A stretch of 33,898 nt of DNA, taken from the NCBI RefSeq assembly GCF_016901035.1, contig NZ_JAFEUF010000056.1, positions 1 through 33,898 of the forward strand, written 5' to 3'. Made by a program: the position numbers and the translations under genes. This stretch comes from Streptomyces durocortorensis (GTDB lineage Bacteria; Actinomycetota; Actinomycetes; Streptomycetales; Streptomycetaceae). This document shows, one piece after another, positions 14,960-25,672 of this stretch (the stretch's first letter is position 1; each line of letters begins with the position of its first letter). The notes under the pieces were generated by a model. The model was not told the origin of the DNA and made no database searches. It worked only from the letters and a program-made list of their open reading frames with translations.

Positions 14960-15738
14960 ACGTCCCGCGCGAAGAAGTCCGTCAGCACCGGCGCGAGCAC
15001 CTGCGGCGCCACCTCGCGCACCTGGCCCGTCAGCGTGCGGTGCCGGCCGCGCGGCAGGGCCTCGGCCAGGGTCCGGGTCGCCGCCCGTGCCGGGGCGCTG
15101 CTGAAGCCGCCGCAGATCACCAGGGTCCGGGCGGCGACGGCCGAGAACCGCTCGGCGGGGATCGCCCCGTCGCCCAGCAGCGCGTCGTCGTACGCCAGCG
15201 TGTGCGCCACCGCCTCCAGGTCGGCCCACGCCGGGGCCCGCCGCATCCGGGCGGCCGTCTCCCCGGCGACGCCCGTCATGGACAGGAACAACTCCACCGC
15301 CCCGCCCCGGTCCCCGGCCGCCAGCAGCTCCCGCAGCCGGTCCGTGCAGCGGGCCTTGGACCGCAGCCCGGACGTCCCCGGCGTGTAGGGCGGCTCGTAC
15401 ACGGCGAGCAGCTCCACCGGGAGCCCGGCGGCGGCCGCCTCCAGGGCCAGCGCCCCGCCGGACGACATCCCGAACACGGAAGCGCCCGCCCCGGCCGCAC
15501 CGACGACGGCGGCCAGGTCCTCGACCTCCCGCGCCACGGCCCAGCGCCCGGTGTCACCGCTGGCGCCCCGGCCCCGCCGGTCGTAGGTGATCACCGTGAA
15601 ACGCGGTGCGAGCAGAGCGGCCAGCGCCGCGTCGGTCGCCGCCACGCCCAGCGCCCCGCCGACCAGCACCAGCGGAGGCCCTGCGCCCTGGCGGCGGTAG
15701 GCGATCGGCGTGCCGTCGGCGGAGAGAATCCTGTCCAT
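14935..15738 (-). CDS. Alpha/beta hydrolase, possible catalytic-His substitution
   Basis: A 267-residue alpha/beta hydrolase fold protein. The oxyanion strand turn is GPPLVLVGGAL (about 20-30), followed by TYDRRGRGAS, the common actinobacterial motif at 51-60. The nucleophile elbow GMSSGG gives Ser92 as the presumed nucleophile. Near the C-terminus the family usually has GQTHxV with the catalytic His; here it reads GQVREV, with Arg241 where I would expect His. Activity is therefore doubtful, or another His such as His233 substitutes. The 3' end of the gene lies in the tandem repeat array. The substrate is unknown. A link to the lasso cluster is unsupported beyond proximity, and the gene runs the other way. 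Confidence 0.85.
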   Translation of the reverse strand: MDRILSADGTPIAYRRQGAGPPLVLVGGALGVAATDAALAALLAPRFTVITYDRRGRGASGDTGRWAVAREVEDLAAVVGAAGAGASVFGMSSGGALALEAAAAGLPVELLAVYEPPYTPGTSGLRSKARCTDRLRELLAAGDRGGAVELFLSMTGVAGETAARMRRAPAWADLEAVAHTLAYDDALLGDGAIPAERFSAVAARTLVICGGFSSAPARAATRTLAEALPRGRHRTLTGQVREVAPQVLAPVLTDFFARDVYAYGRAS

Positions 15739-15772
15739 GGGAGAGGAGACCGGGACGGGCCGGGAAACTCAT

Positions 15773-15805
15773 CGCTCGCCCGGAAAAAAAGTTCCCGGAC
15801 GAGCG
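15773..15805 (-). terminator. Terminator hairpin between DUF427 and hydrolase genes
   Basis: CGCTCGCCCGG (15773-15783) pairs with CCGGACGAGCG (15795-15805) with one mismatch; the loop contains seven A. It lies just downstream of the minus-strand DUF427 stop and before the hydrolase start, so it probably ends the DUF427 transcript. Confidence 0.65.
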
Positions 15806-15814
15806 GATCGAGGA

Positions 15815-16150
15815 TCAGTCCGCCACCGTCTCCGTGGCGTAGAAGCAGAAGTGGTCCTTGATCGCGGCGACTTCGGGCTTCGGGTCCGGGTAGGCCCAGA
15901 CGAGATCGGCGGCCCCGGGCAGCGACCAGTAGGAGGCGTCCCCCTTGAACGGGCAGTGGGTGGAGGTGTCCGACGGGGCGAGCAGGTCGGCGCGGACGTC
16001 CTCGGGCGGCAGGTAGTAACGGACCGGACAGCCGGTCTCACGGAGCACGAGCGGGCGGCGGCTCTCGGCCAGCACCTGGCCGTCGTGCACGGCCCGGACG
16101 TGCTCGGTGCCCTGCTCGACGGTGATGCGGTGTCCTCGGGTGGCAGTCAT
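15815..16150 (-). CDS. DUF427 family protein
   Basis: A 111-residue soluble protein with the DUF427 (NTP_transf_9) layout. VRAVHDGQVLAESRRPLVLRE (about residues 18-38) is followed by PVRYYLPPEDVRADLLAPSDTSTHCPFKGDASYWSL (written here in family-pattern order, about 42-77) and the terminal AWAYPDP-like segment VWAYPDPKPEVAAIKDHFCFY. The Tyr-Tyr-Leu-Pro and Cys-Pro-Phe-Lys-Gly motifs are typical. The function of the family is not established. The gene is transcribed toward the hydrolase gene but separated from it by a terminator, and is divergent from the LOG-like gene with about 100 nt between starts. Confidence 0.88.
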   Translation of the reverse strand: MTATRGHRITVEQGTEHVRAVHDGQVLAESRRPLVLRETGCPVRYYLPPEDVRADLLAPSDTSTHCPFKGDASYWSLPGAADLVWAYPDPKPEVAAIKDHFCFYATETVAD

Positions 16151-16242
16151 GCCTGTTTCAGCGGCGTACGGGGCCGTCTTCTTCCCCGTACGCCGAACCT
16201 CCCCCGGAACTTCCCCCGGCGGGGAGTGTCCGAGGCGGGTCG

Positions 16243-16248
16243 TACCGT
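16243..16248 (+). promoter_or_regulatory. -10 element, leaderless start of LOG-like gene
   Basis: TACCGT matches TANNNT and ends exactly 6 nt before the ATG at 16255. No ribosome site is visible next to the ATG, supporting a leaderless message. Confidence 0.5.
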
Positions 16249-16254
16249 TGCCCC

Positions 16255-16794
16255 ATGAACATCTGCGTCTTCCTCTCCGCCGCCGACCTCGACGACCGCT
16301 ACACCGTGCCCGCCCGCGAGTTCGCCGAGCTGCTCGGCCGGGGCGGGCACACGCTGGTCTGGGGCGGATCGGAGAGCGGGCTGATGAAGGTCGTCGCGGA
16401 CGGCGTGCAGGCGGCGGGCGGGCGGCTCGTGGGCGTATCGGTCGACTTCCTCGCCGCGAAGGCGCGCGCCAACGCCGACGAGATGGTCATCGCCCGCGAT
16501 CTCGCCGAGCGCAAGGCGCTGCTCCTGGAGAAGGCCGACGCCGTCGTCATCATGGTCGGCGGGACGGGGACGCTGGACGAGGCCACCGAGATCCTGGAGC
16601 TGAAGAAGCACGGCAAGCACACCAAGCCGGTCGTCCTGCTCAACACGGCGGGCTTCTACGACGGGCTGCGCCAGCAGTTCCAGCGCATGGAGGACGAGGG
16701 CTTCCTGCCCCTGCCCCTGACCGACCTCGTCTTCTTCGCCAAGGACGGCGTCGGCGCGCTGGCCTACCTGGAGGAGACCGCGGGACTTCAGTGA
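16255..16794 (+). CDS. LOG/TIGR00730-like Rossmann protein
   Basis: A 179-residue protein of the LOG (lysine-decarboxylase-like) family. Some members are phosphoribohydrolases that release a base, such as a cytokinin, from its nucleoside 5'-monophosphate. It starts MNICVFLSAA, has the glycine motif TLVWGGSESGLMKVVADG (about 33-50), the Arg-Lys pair at 86-87 (ERKALL) and GGTGTLDEATEI at 102-113. The family motif is PGGxGTxxE; here Val101 replaces the Pro, but the catalytic Glu109 is kept. The substrate in bacteria is usually unclear. It stands alone, with its own -10 and a hairpin after the stop. Confidence 0.87.
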   Translation: MNICVFLSAADLDDRYTVPAREFAELLGRGGHTLVWGGSESGLMKVVADGVQAAGGRLVGVSVDFLAAKARANADEMVIARDLAERKALLLEKADAVVIMVGGTGTLDEATEILELKKHGKHTKPVVLLNTAGFYDGLRQQFQRMEDEGFLPLPLTDLVFFAKDGVGALAYLEETAGLQ

Positions 16795-16813
16795 GCGGCC
16801 CGGATCCGGGACC

Positions 16814-16837
16814 GCCGCTCGCCCACCCGCGAGCGGC
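16814..16837 (+). terminator. Hairpin between LOG-like and SDR genes
   Basis: GCCGCTCGC (16814-16822) pairs perfectly with GCGAGCGGC (16829-16837) around loop ccaccc, 20 nt after the LOG-like stop. A likely factor-aided or T-less terminator. Confidence 0.65.
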
Positions 16838-16902
16838 CCGGATCCGGTACCGGCCTCGGCCACCCGGAGGAGACCGCCGGACCTCGGAAAGAGCCCCGGA
16901 TC

Positions 16903-16908
16903 TAGGAT
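16903..16908 (+). promoter_or_regulatory. -10 element, leaderless start of SDR gene
   Basis: TAGGAT ends exactly 6 nt before the ATG at 16915. The 6-nt gap and the missing ribosome site point to a leaderless transcript. Confidence 0.55.
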
Positions 16909-16914
16909 CGCCCC

Positions 16915-17604
16915 ATGGCTACCCATCTCATCACCGGCGCCGGTTCCGGCATCGGCGCGGCTGTCGCCCGCCGGCTCCAGGAGCGCGGCGACGACCTCGT
17001 CCTGCTCGCCCGCGACGCCGGCCGCGCCAAGGAGTTCGCCGACCGCTACCCGGGCGCGCGCACCCTCGTCGGCGACCTCGGCAATCCCGACCGGCTCTCC
17101 TGGGCGTTCGGCCAGCAGTCCATGCCCGAGCGGGTCGACACGCTGCTGCACATCGCGGGCGTCGTCGAGCTCGGTGAGGTCGGGGAGCTCACCCCCAAGG
17201 CCTGGCACTTCCAGCTCAACGCCAACCTGGTCGCCCCCGCCGAGATCACCCGCCTCCTGCTTCCGCAGCTCCGCGTCGCCCAGGGCCACGTCCTGTTCGT
17301 GAACTCCGGGGCCGGGCTCAACGCCCACGCCGGGTGGAGCGCGTACGCCGCGAGCAAGCACGGCCTCAAGGCGCTCGCCGACTCGCTGCGCCACGAGGAA
17401 CACGGCAACGGGGTCCGCGTCACCTCCGTCTACCCGGGCCGCACCGCCAGCCCCATGCAGGCCAAGGTGCACCAGCAGGAGGGCAAGGAGTACGACGCGG
17501 AGCGCTGGATCGACCCCGAGTCGGTGGCCACCACGATCCTCATGGCCATCGACCTGCCGCGCGACGCCGAAGTCAACGACCTCACGGTCCGCCCCGGCCG
17601 CTGA
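16915..17604 (+). CDS. Short-chain dehydrogenase/reductase (SDR)
   Basis: A 229-residue NAD(P)-dependent oxidoreductase of the classical SDR type. The nucleotide-binding TGAGSGIG is at 7-14, GDLG at 53-56, the IAGV segment at 80-83, Asn104, Ser131 in FVNSGAG, and the catalytic YAASK giving Tyr144 and Lys148. PGRTAS follows the active site. The substrate cannot be told from sequence. The gene has its own -10, and the MetE-like gene 47 nt downstream also has a -10-like element, so the two may be transcribed separately. Confidence 0.92.
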   Translation: MATHLITGAGSGIGAAVARRLQERGDDLVLLARDAGRAKEFADRYPGARTLVGDLGNPDRLSWAFGQQSMPERVDTLLHIAGVVELGEVGELTPKAWHFQLNANLVAPAEITRLLLPQLRVAQGHVLFVNSGAGLNAHAGWSAYAASKHGLKALADSLRHEEHGNGVRVTSVYPGRTASPMQAKVHQQEGKEYDAERWIDPESVATTILMAIDLPRDAEVNDLTVRPGR

Positions 17605-17638
17605 CGCCCCGCGTGCGCGCCGGGCGAGCCCCGGACCG

Positions 17639-17644
17639 TAGGCT
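17639..17644 (+). promoter_or_regulatory. -10 element, leaderless start of MetE-like gene
   Basis: TAGGCT ends exactly 6 nt before the GTG at 17651, the same spacing as at the two preceding genes. No ribosome site is apparent. Confidence 0.45.
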
Positions 17645-17650
17645 TCCCGG

Positions 17651-20943
<3,293 letters not shown>

Positions 20944-20963
20944 ACGGGGAGTGACCGCCCTCC

Positions 20964-20980
20964 GGGGCGCCGTTCGCCCC
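20964..20980 (+). terminator. Hairpin after ligA
   Basis: GGGGCG (20964-20969) pairs with CGCCCC (20975-20980) around ccgtt, 20 nt past the ligA stop. A short stem, so moderate confidence. Confidence 0.45.
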
Positions 20981-21194
20981 CCGTTCCCCGGATCGAGACG
21001 CCTTCGAGACGCTGCCCCGGCGTGGCGCGCTTCGTCCGGGGGAAGAAACGGGGCAGAGGGGTGAAGAAGGGTCGGCCGCTCCCCGAATGGCCCTGCCGCA
21101 CCACCCGTTCGGGCCAATAGCAGATGGTGACGGGTCGTCGGTTCGCATTCGGGCAAGAGCTGTAGAGCGCTGCCCCTCGAAGCCTTTCGCGGCC

Positions 21195-21200
21195 TACTGT
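21195..21200 (+). promoter_or_regulatory. Putative -10 element for GGDEF-EAL gene
   Basis: TACTGT fits TANNNT. It would give a 5' untranslated region of about 95 nt that includes the 21221-21243 hairpin. The -35 is not clear. Confidence 0.35.
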
Positions 21201-21220
21201 TGAGAGGTGCGCCCGCCGTG

Positions 21221-21243
21221 CACGGCCCCTCGACCGGGCCGTG
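21221..21243 (+). promoter_or_regulatory. Perfect hairpin in presumed 5' UTR of GGDEF-EAL gene
   Basis: CACGGCCC (21221-21228) pairs with GGGCCGTG (21236-21243) around ctcgacc, and a seven-G run overlaps its 3' end (21243-21249). It lies 60 nt before the start codon and could act as an attenuator or protein-binding element; this is inference. Confidence 0.45.
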
Positions 21244-21303
21244 GGGGGGCGGAAGCGGGCGCCACCGAGGGTCATCGGCACCGCCGGCTGTGAGAGGGAC
21301 GGA

Positions 21304-23496
21304 ATGAAACCGACCGAGAGCACCGCCCCGGTGTCACGGCTGCAGGGTTTCGTCGGCCTCACGCCGCCGGTGGGCGCCGCCGTCGTGGGGATCGCCGCGT
21401 TACTGCTGGCGGTCGGGTCCTACCGGACCGTCCAGCAGGGCAACGCGCTCTTCCCGGACGGGGCCGTGGGCTGGTCGCTGGCCGTGCTCACCGGGATCAT
21501 CGTCGGCCATCTGGTGGCGCTCGGCCGCGACCGGTGGTGGGGTGGCACCGGCTCCGGCGCCGCCCTCACCCTCGCCGTGCTCCTGCTGTACGGCTGGCTG
21601 CCCGCCGTCCTGGTCAGCCTCGCCGTCGTCGTGCTCGTCGGGACCGCCCGCCGTCACCGCTGGTGGCAGGGGCTGCTGCACGGCGGCGTCGACATGCTGG
21701 GCATCGGAGCGGCGGCGCTCGTGCTGGCCGCCTTCGGCGAGGTGCCCACCGTCGAGGAACCCTGGCAGCCACTCGACTGGGGCATCGCGGCCGTCCCGGA
21801 ACTGCTCCTGACCGCATCGACGTACCTGCTCGTCACCCGGGTCCTGCTGTGGTACGCGCAGGCCCCGCACAACGGCGGGCTGCCCACCATCGCCCGGACC
21901 GCGATGCTGCGGCAGGGGCTCGTCGCCGTCGCGCTCCTCGGGCTCGCCCCGCTGATCTGCGCCGTCGCGATGTCCATGCCCATCCTGCTGCCGCTCTTCG
22001 CGGTGCCGCTGATCGCCCTGGACTCCACGCTCTGGATCGCCCGGGCCCGCGCCGAGGAGCAGCTGCGCGACCCGCTGACCGGGCTGCCCAACCGCCAGTG
22101 GCTGCTGGAGCGGACCTGGTCGGCGCTGGAGGACGCGGAGTCCATCGGCACCCGCTCCGCGCTCGTCCTCATCGACCTGGACCGCTTCCGCGCGGTCAAC
22201 GACACCCTCGGCCACCTGGCAGGCGACCGGCTGCTGCTGCAGATAGCGGAACGCCTGCGCCTCGCCCTGCCGCGCGGCGCGGAGGCGGCCCGGCTCGGCG
22301 GCGACGAGTTCGCCGTCCTCCTGCCGCACACCGACTCCACCACCAGCGCCCAGCAGGTCGCCCGCCATCTGGTCGCGGAGCTGTCCTCGCCGCTCGACCT
22401 CGACGGGCTGACCCTCGTCCTGGAGGCCAGCGCCGGGGTCGCGGTCTACCCCGACCACGCCCTGGACGCCGAGGGCCTGCTGCGCCGGGCGGACGTCGCG
22501 ATGTACCAGGCCAAGCGGGACCGCACGGGCGTGGAGGTCTACGAGTCCAAGCGGGACAGCAACACCCCCGACCGGCTCGGGCTCCTCGGCGATCTGCGCC
22601 GGGCGCTGGACGCGGGCGAGGTCGAGCTGCACTACCAGCCCAAGGTCCGCTTCGACGGGCAGGTCGCGGGCCTGGAGGCGCTGGTGCGCTGGGTGCACCC
22701 GGAGCGCGGCCGGGTTCCCCCGGACGAGTTCATCGCCATCGCCGAGTCCTCCGGTCTGATGCCGCACCTCACGGAGTACGTGCTGGAGACGGCGCTCGCC
22801 CAGGTCGCCCGCTGGCGGGCGCAGGGCCTGTTCGTGCCCGTGGCGGTCAACGTCTCCCCGCGCGACGTGCACACCCCCGGCTTCGCGGGGGGCGTCGCCG
22901 CCCGCCTCGCCCGCCACGGCGTGCCCGCGGGAGCGCTCCAACTGGAGATCACCGAGCATGTGCTGCTGGAGGACCCGCAGCGCGCCGCCGACACCCTGGC
23001 CGGGCTCACCGCGCACGGCGTGAAGATGTCGCTGGACGACTTCGGCACCGGCTACTCCTCCCTGGTCCACCTGCGCCGGCTCCCGGTCAGCGAGCTGAAG
23101 ATCGACCGCTCCTTCGTGGCCCGGCTGGCCGTCGACCACGAGGACGCGGAGATCGTCCGCTGCACCATCGACCTGGCCCACTCGCTCGGCCTGGTCGTCG
23201 TCGCCGAGGGCGTCGAGGACGACACGACCTGGGAGCGGCTGCGGGATCTGCGGTGCGACGCGGTGCAGGGCTGGCTGGTGGCCGCCGCGATGCCGCCGCA
23301 GGAGACCACGGCCTGGCTGCGGGCGCGCGGAGAGCACGGCTGGCGGCGGCCCGCGGAGCTGAAGGCGCAGGCGGCGGCCGCGGCGGCATCGGCGACCTCC
23401 TCGGCGACCGGCTCGATGAACGGGTCGCTCAACGGCGCGGTGAACAGCGCGGTGAACGGTGCGGTGAACAGCGCGGCGGAGACCGACACCCCCTGA
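21304..23496 (+). CDS. rmdB: Membrane GGDEF-EAL protein, RmdB-like c-di-GMP enzyme
   Basis: A 730-residue protein that turns over cyclic di-GMP. Residues about 20-245 hold roughly seven or eight hydrophobic helices. A GGDEF domain (DPLTGLPNRQWL at 256-267, intact GGDEF at 332-336) is followed by an EAL domain with EAL at 458-460 and DDFGTGYSS near 579. No RxxD inhibitory site lies at the normal distance before GGDEF. Position between ligA and gatC and this architecture match, from memory, S. coelicolor RmdB (SCO5495), reported as a c-di-GMP phosphodiesterase affecting development; cyclase activity here is open. The C-terminus is an Ala-rich region ending in repeated Asn-Gly/Asn-Ser units. The ATG at 21304 is chosen for its ribosome site. 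Confidence 0.9.
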   Translation: MKPTESTAPVSRLQGFVGLTPPVGAAVVGIAALLLAVGSYRTVQQGNALFPDGAVGWSLAVLTGIIVGHLVALGRDRWWGGTGSGAALTLAVLLLYGWLPAVLVSLAVVVLVGTARRHRWWQGLLHGGVDMLGIGAAALVLAAFGEVPTVEEPWQPLDWGIAAVPELLLTASTYLLVTRVLLWYAQAPHNGGLPTIARTAMLRQGLVAVALLGLAPLICAVAMSMPILLPLFAVPLIALDSTLWIARARAEEQLRDPLTGLPNRQWLLERTWSALEDAESIGTRSALVLIDLDRFRAVNDTLGHLAGDRLLLQIAERLRLALPRGAEAARLGGDEFAVLLPHTDSTTSAQQVARHLVAELSSPLDLDGLTLVLEASAGVAVYPDHALDAEGLLRRADVAMYQAKRDRTGVEVYESKRDSNTPDRLGLLGDLRRALDAGEVELHYQPKVRFDGQVAGLEALVRWVHPERGRVPPDEFIAIAESSGLMPHLTEYVLETALAQVARWRAQGLFVPVAVNVSPRDVHTPGFAGGVAARLARHGVPAGALQLEITEHVLLEDPQRAADTLAGLTAHGVKMSLDDFGTGYSSLVHLRRLPVSELKIDRSFVARLAVDHEDAEIVRCTIDLAHSLGLVVVAEGVEDDTTWERLRDLRCDAVQGWLVAAAMPPQETTAWLRARGEHGWRRPAELKAQAAAAAASATSSATGSMNGSLNGAVNSAVNGAVNSAAETDTP

Positions 23497-23567
23497 CGAT
23501 CCCGGGGACCGGACCAGGCAGAGGCGTAGCCCGATCGGGCCGGGGCACCCGCCCCCGGGAGACCCCA

Positions 23568-23573
23568 TAGGAT
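23568..23573 (+). promoter_or_regulatory. -10 element of the gatCAB operon
   Basis: TAGGAT fits TANNNT and predicts a leader of about 33 nt that contains the ribosome site gagga (23601-23605) before the gatC ATG. The -35 is weak. A CCCGATCGGG palindrome (23530-23539) lies upstream. Confidence 0.5.
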
Positions 23574-23612
23574 TGGGCTCAAAACCACACACCAACCCCT
23601 GAGGATCGCTGC

Positions 23613-23909
23613 ATGCCTGGCATCACGCGCGAGGAGGTCGCCCACCTCGCCCGGCTGGCGCGTCTGGAGCTGAAGGGCGAAGAGCTCGATCACTTCGCCG
23701 GTCAGCTCGACGACATCATCGGCGCGGTCGCCCGCGTCTCCGAGGTCGCCGACCAAGACGTACCGCCGACCTCCCACCCGCTGCCGCTGACCAACGTCAT
23801 GCGCGCGGACGAGGTCCGTCCGTCGCTCACCCCCGCGCAGGCGCTCTCCGGCGCCCCGGCCCAGGAGCAGCAGCGTTTCAAGGTGCCGCAGATCCTGGGG
23901 GAGGACTAA
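23613..23909 (+). CDS. gatC: Asp-tRNA(Asn)/Glu-tRNA(Gln) amidotransferase subunit C
   Basis: Small stabilising subunit (98 residues) of the heterotrimeric amidotransferase that converts mischarged Glu-tRNA(Gln) and/or Asp-tRNA(Asn) to the correct amide. The typical start [20 protein letters not shown] is followed by helix [16 protein letters not shown] and the belt region [16 protein letters not shown]; the C-terminus [10 protein letters not shown] is also conserved. It has a good ribosome site (gagga, 7 nt) and its own upstream -10. gatA follows after 5 nt, so this is the first gene of the gat operon. Confidence 0.96.
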   Translation: MPGITREEVAHLARLARLELKGEELDHFAGQLDDIIGAVARVSEVADQDVPPTSHPLPLTNVMRADEVRPSLTPAQALSGAPAQEQQRFKVPQILGED

Positions 23910-23914
23910 TCGCC

Positions 23915-25417
23915 ATGACGGACATCAGCACCATCATCAAGCTCACCGCGGCCGAGATCGCCGGGAAGATCGCCTCCGGCGAGCTGACCGCCGTCGAGGT
24001 CACCGAGGCCCACCTGGCCCGGATCGACGCGGTCGACGAGAAGGTCCACGCCTTCCTGCACATCGACCGCGAGGGCGCGCTGGCCCAGGCCCGCGCCGTG
24101 GACGCCAAGCGCGAGGCGGGCGAGAAGCTCGGCCCGCTGGCCGGCGTCCCGCTCGCGCTGAAGGACATCTTCACCACCAAGGACATGCCGACCACCGTCG
24201 GTTCCAAGATCCTTGAGGGCTGGGTGCCGCCGTACGACGCCACGCTCACGCAGAAGCTGCGCGCCGCCGACGTCGTCATCCTCGGCAAGACCAACATGGA
24301 CGAGTTCGCCATGGGGTCCTCCACCGAGAACAGTGCCTACGGCCCCACCGGCAACCCCTGGGACCTCACCCGCATCCCCGGCGGCTCCGGCGGCGGTTCC
24401 TCCGCCGCCCTCGCCTCCTACGAGGCCGCGCTCGCCATCGGCACGGACACCGGCGGCTCGATCCGCCAGCCCGCCGCCGTCACCGGCACGGTCGGCGTCA
24501 AGCCCACCTACGGCGGCGTCTCCCGCTACGGCATGGTCGCCTTCTCGTCCTCCCTCGACCAGGGCGGGCCCTGCGCCCGTACGGTCCTGGACGCGGCGCT
24601 GCTGCACGAGGCCATCGCCGGGCACGACCCGCTGGACTCGACCTCCATCGACGCCCCGGTCCCGCCGGTCGTCGAGGCCGCCCGCAACGGCTCCGTCCAG
24701 GGCATGCGCGTCGGCGTCGTCAAGCAGTTCCGCGGCGAGGGCTACCAGGCCGGTGTCCTCCAGCGCTTCGACGAGTCGGTCGAGCTGCTGAAGTCGCTGG
24801 GCGCGGACGTCGTCGAGCTGGACTGCCCGTCCTTCGACCTGGCGCTCTCCGCGTACTATCTGATCGCCCCGTCCGAGTGCTCCTCCAACCTGGCCCGCTT
24901 CGACGCCATGCGCTACGGCCTGCGGGTCGGCGACGACGGCACGAAGTCGGCCGAGGACGTCACCGCCCTCACCCGTGAGGCGGGCTTCGGCGACGAGGTC
25001 AAGCGCCGCATCATCCTGGGCACGTACGCGCTCAGCTCCGGCTACTACGACGCGTACTACGGCTCGGCCCAGAAGGTCCGCACCCTCATCACCCAGGACT
25101 TCGAGAAGGCCTTCGAGCAGGTCGACGTGATCGTCTCCCCGACGACCCCGACCACCGCCTTCCCGATCGGCGAGCGCGCCGACGACCCGATGGCGATGTA
25201 CCTCGCGGACCTGTGCACCATCCCCACCAACCTGGCCGGCAACTCCGCCATGTCGCTGCCCTGCGGCCTGGCACCCGAGGACGGTCTGCCGGTCGGACTG
25301 CAGATCATCGCCCCCGCCATGAAGGACGACCGGCTCTACAAGGTCGGATCCGCCGTCGAGGCCGCTTTCGTGGAAAAGTGGGGGCACCCGCTGCTTGAGG
25401 AGGCTCCGTCGCTGTGA
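23915..25417 (+). CDS. gatA: Asp-tRNA(Asn)/Glu-tRNA(Gln) amidotransferase subunit A
   Basis: Amidase subunit (500 residues) that releases ammonia from glutamine for the GatB transamidation step. It carries the amidase signature: the catalytic Lys in ALKDIFTT, then [14 protein letters not shown] with the cis-Ser, and [12 protein letters not shown] with the nucleophilic Ser. The downstream [13 protein letters not shown] and [17 protein letters not shown] are also conserved. Length is normal. The start ATG is 5 nt after the gatC stop. Its TGA overlaps the GTG of the small following ORF, so at least three genes share one message. Confidence 0.97.
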   Translation: MTDISTIIKLTAAEIAGKIASGELTAVEVTEAHLARIDAVDEKVHAFLHIDREGALAQARAVDAKREAGEKLGPLAGVPLALKDIFTTKDMPTTVGSKILEGWVPPYDATLTQKLRAADVVILGKTNMDEFAMGSSTENSAYGPTGNPWDLTRIPGGSGGGSSAALASYEAALAIGTDTGGSIRQPAAVTGTVGVKPTYGGVSRYGMVAFSSSLDQGGPCARTVLDAALLHEAIAGHDPLDSTSIDAPVPPVVEAARNGSVQGMRVGVVKQFRGEGYQAGVLQRFDESVELLKSLGADVVELDCPSFDLALSAYYLIAPSECSSNLARFDAMRYGLRVGDDGTKSAEDVTALTREAGFGDEVKRRIILGTYALSSGYYDAYYGSAQKVRTLITQDFEKAFEQVDVIVSPTTPTTAFPIGERADDPMAMYLADLCTIPTNLAGNSAMSLPCGLAPEDGLPVGLQIIAPAMKDDRLYKVGSAVEAAFVEKWGHPLLEEAPSL

Positions 25418-25656
25418 GTGCCATGGCAAAGAAGGCCAAGAACTTCCAGAAGTCCAAGACGGGCGCGTACATCGCGATCGGCACGACCGCGTTCGGTGCG
25501 ATCAGCGTCGCCAAGCAGGCGAAGCTCGCCCGCAACGACAACGATCTGCTGCGCCTCGTCGACGCGGCCGTCTCCGCCGCCGCCATCGTCACCGGACTCG
25601 CGATCCTCTATCGCGAACTGAAGCGTCTCGGCGACGACGACGTCCTGCTGGGCTGA
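25414..25656 (+). CDS. Small hypothetical membrane-associated protein inside gat operon
   Basis: An 80-residue protein starting with GTG that overlaps the gatA stop by 4 bp; the ribosome site gaggagg (about 25397-25403) suits this GTG better than the ATG at 25423. It has a lysine-rich N-terminus ([12 protein letters not shown]), two weakly hydrophobic segments ([18 protein letters not shown] and [18 protein letters not shown]) and an acidic end. It may be peripherally or doubly membrane-associated. I do not recognise a characterised family. Its fixed position between gatA and gatB suggests co-expression with the amidotransferase, but no functional link can be read from the sequence. Confidence 0.75.
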   Translation: MSAMAKKAKNFQKSKTGAYIAIGTTAFGAISVAKQAKLARNDNDLLRLVDAAVSAAAIVTGLAILYRELKRLGDDDVLLG

Positions 25657-25672
25657 GAGGGAAAGTTTCACC

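Larger units (their letters stand above)
16768..16914 (+). repeat. Duplicated segment linking LOG-gene 3' end and SDR promoter
   Basis: The 3' end of the LOG-like gene (about 16763-16813, containing GGAGGAGACCGCGGGAC and CCCGGATCCGGGAC) resembles the 50 bp before the SDR start (about 16858-16909, GGAGGAGACCGCCGGAC and CCCGGATCTAGGAT). A shorter third copy, GAGCGGCCCGGATCCGG, is at 16831-16847. The SDR -10 falls inside one copy. Confidence 0.65.
20981..21303 (+). other. Long intergenic region before the GGDEF-EAL gene
   Basis: This roughly 320-nt stretch has no convincing gene in either direction. It holds a possible -10 (21195-21200), a strong hairpin (21221-21243) and the ribosome site gagaggga shortly before the ATG at 21304. 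I saw no c-di-GMP riboswitch-like architecture. Confidence 0.6.

Noticed and set aside
14935..16150. Hydrolase and DUF427 genes as parts of the lasso cluster (for example an isopeptidase)
   Set aside because: They run on the opposite strand beyond a terminator-like hairpin and the repeat array, and the hydrolase is not of the beta-propeller prolyl-oligopeptidase type described for lasso isopeptidases.
20981..21303. c-di-GMP riboswitch before the GGDEF-EAL gene
   Set aside because: Only simple hairpins are visible; I could not find the two-helix aptamer architecture or its conserved bases.
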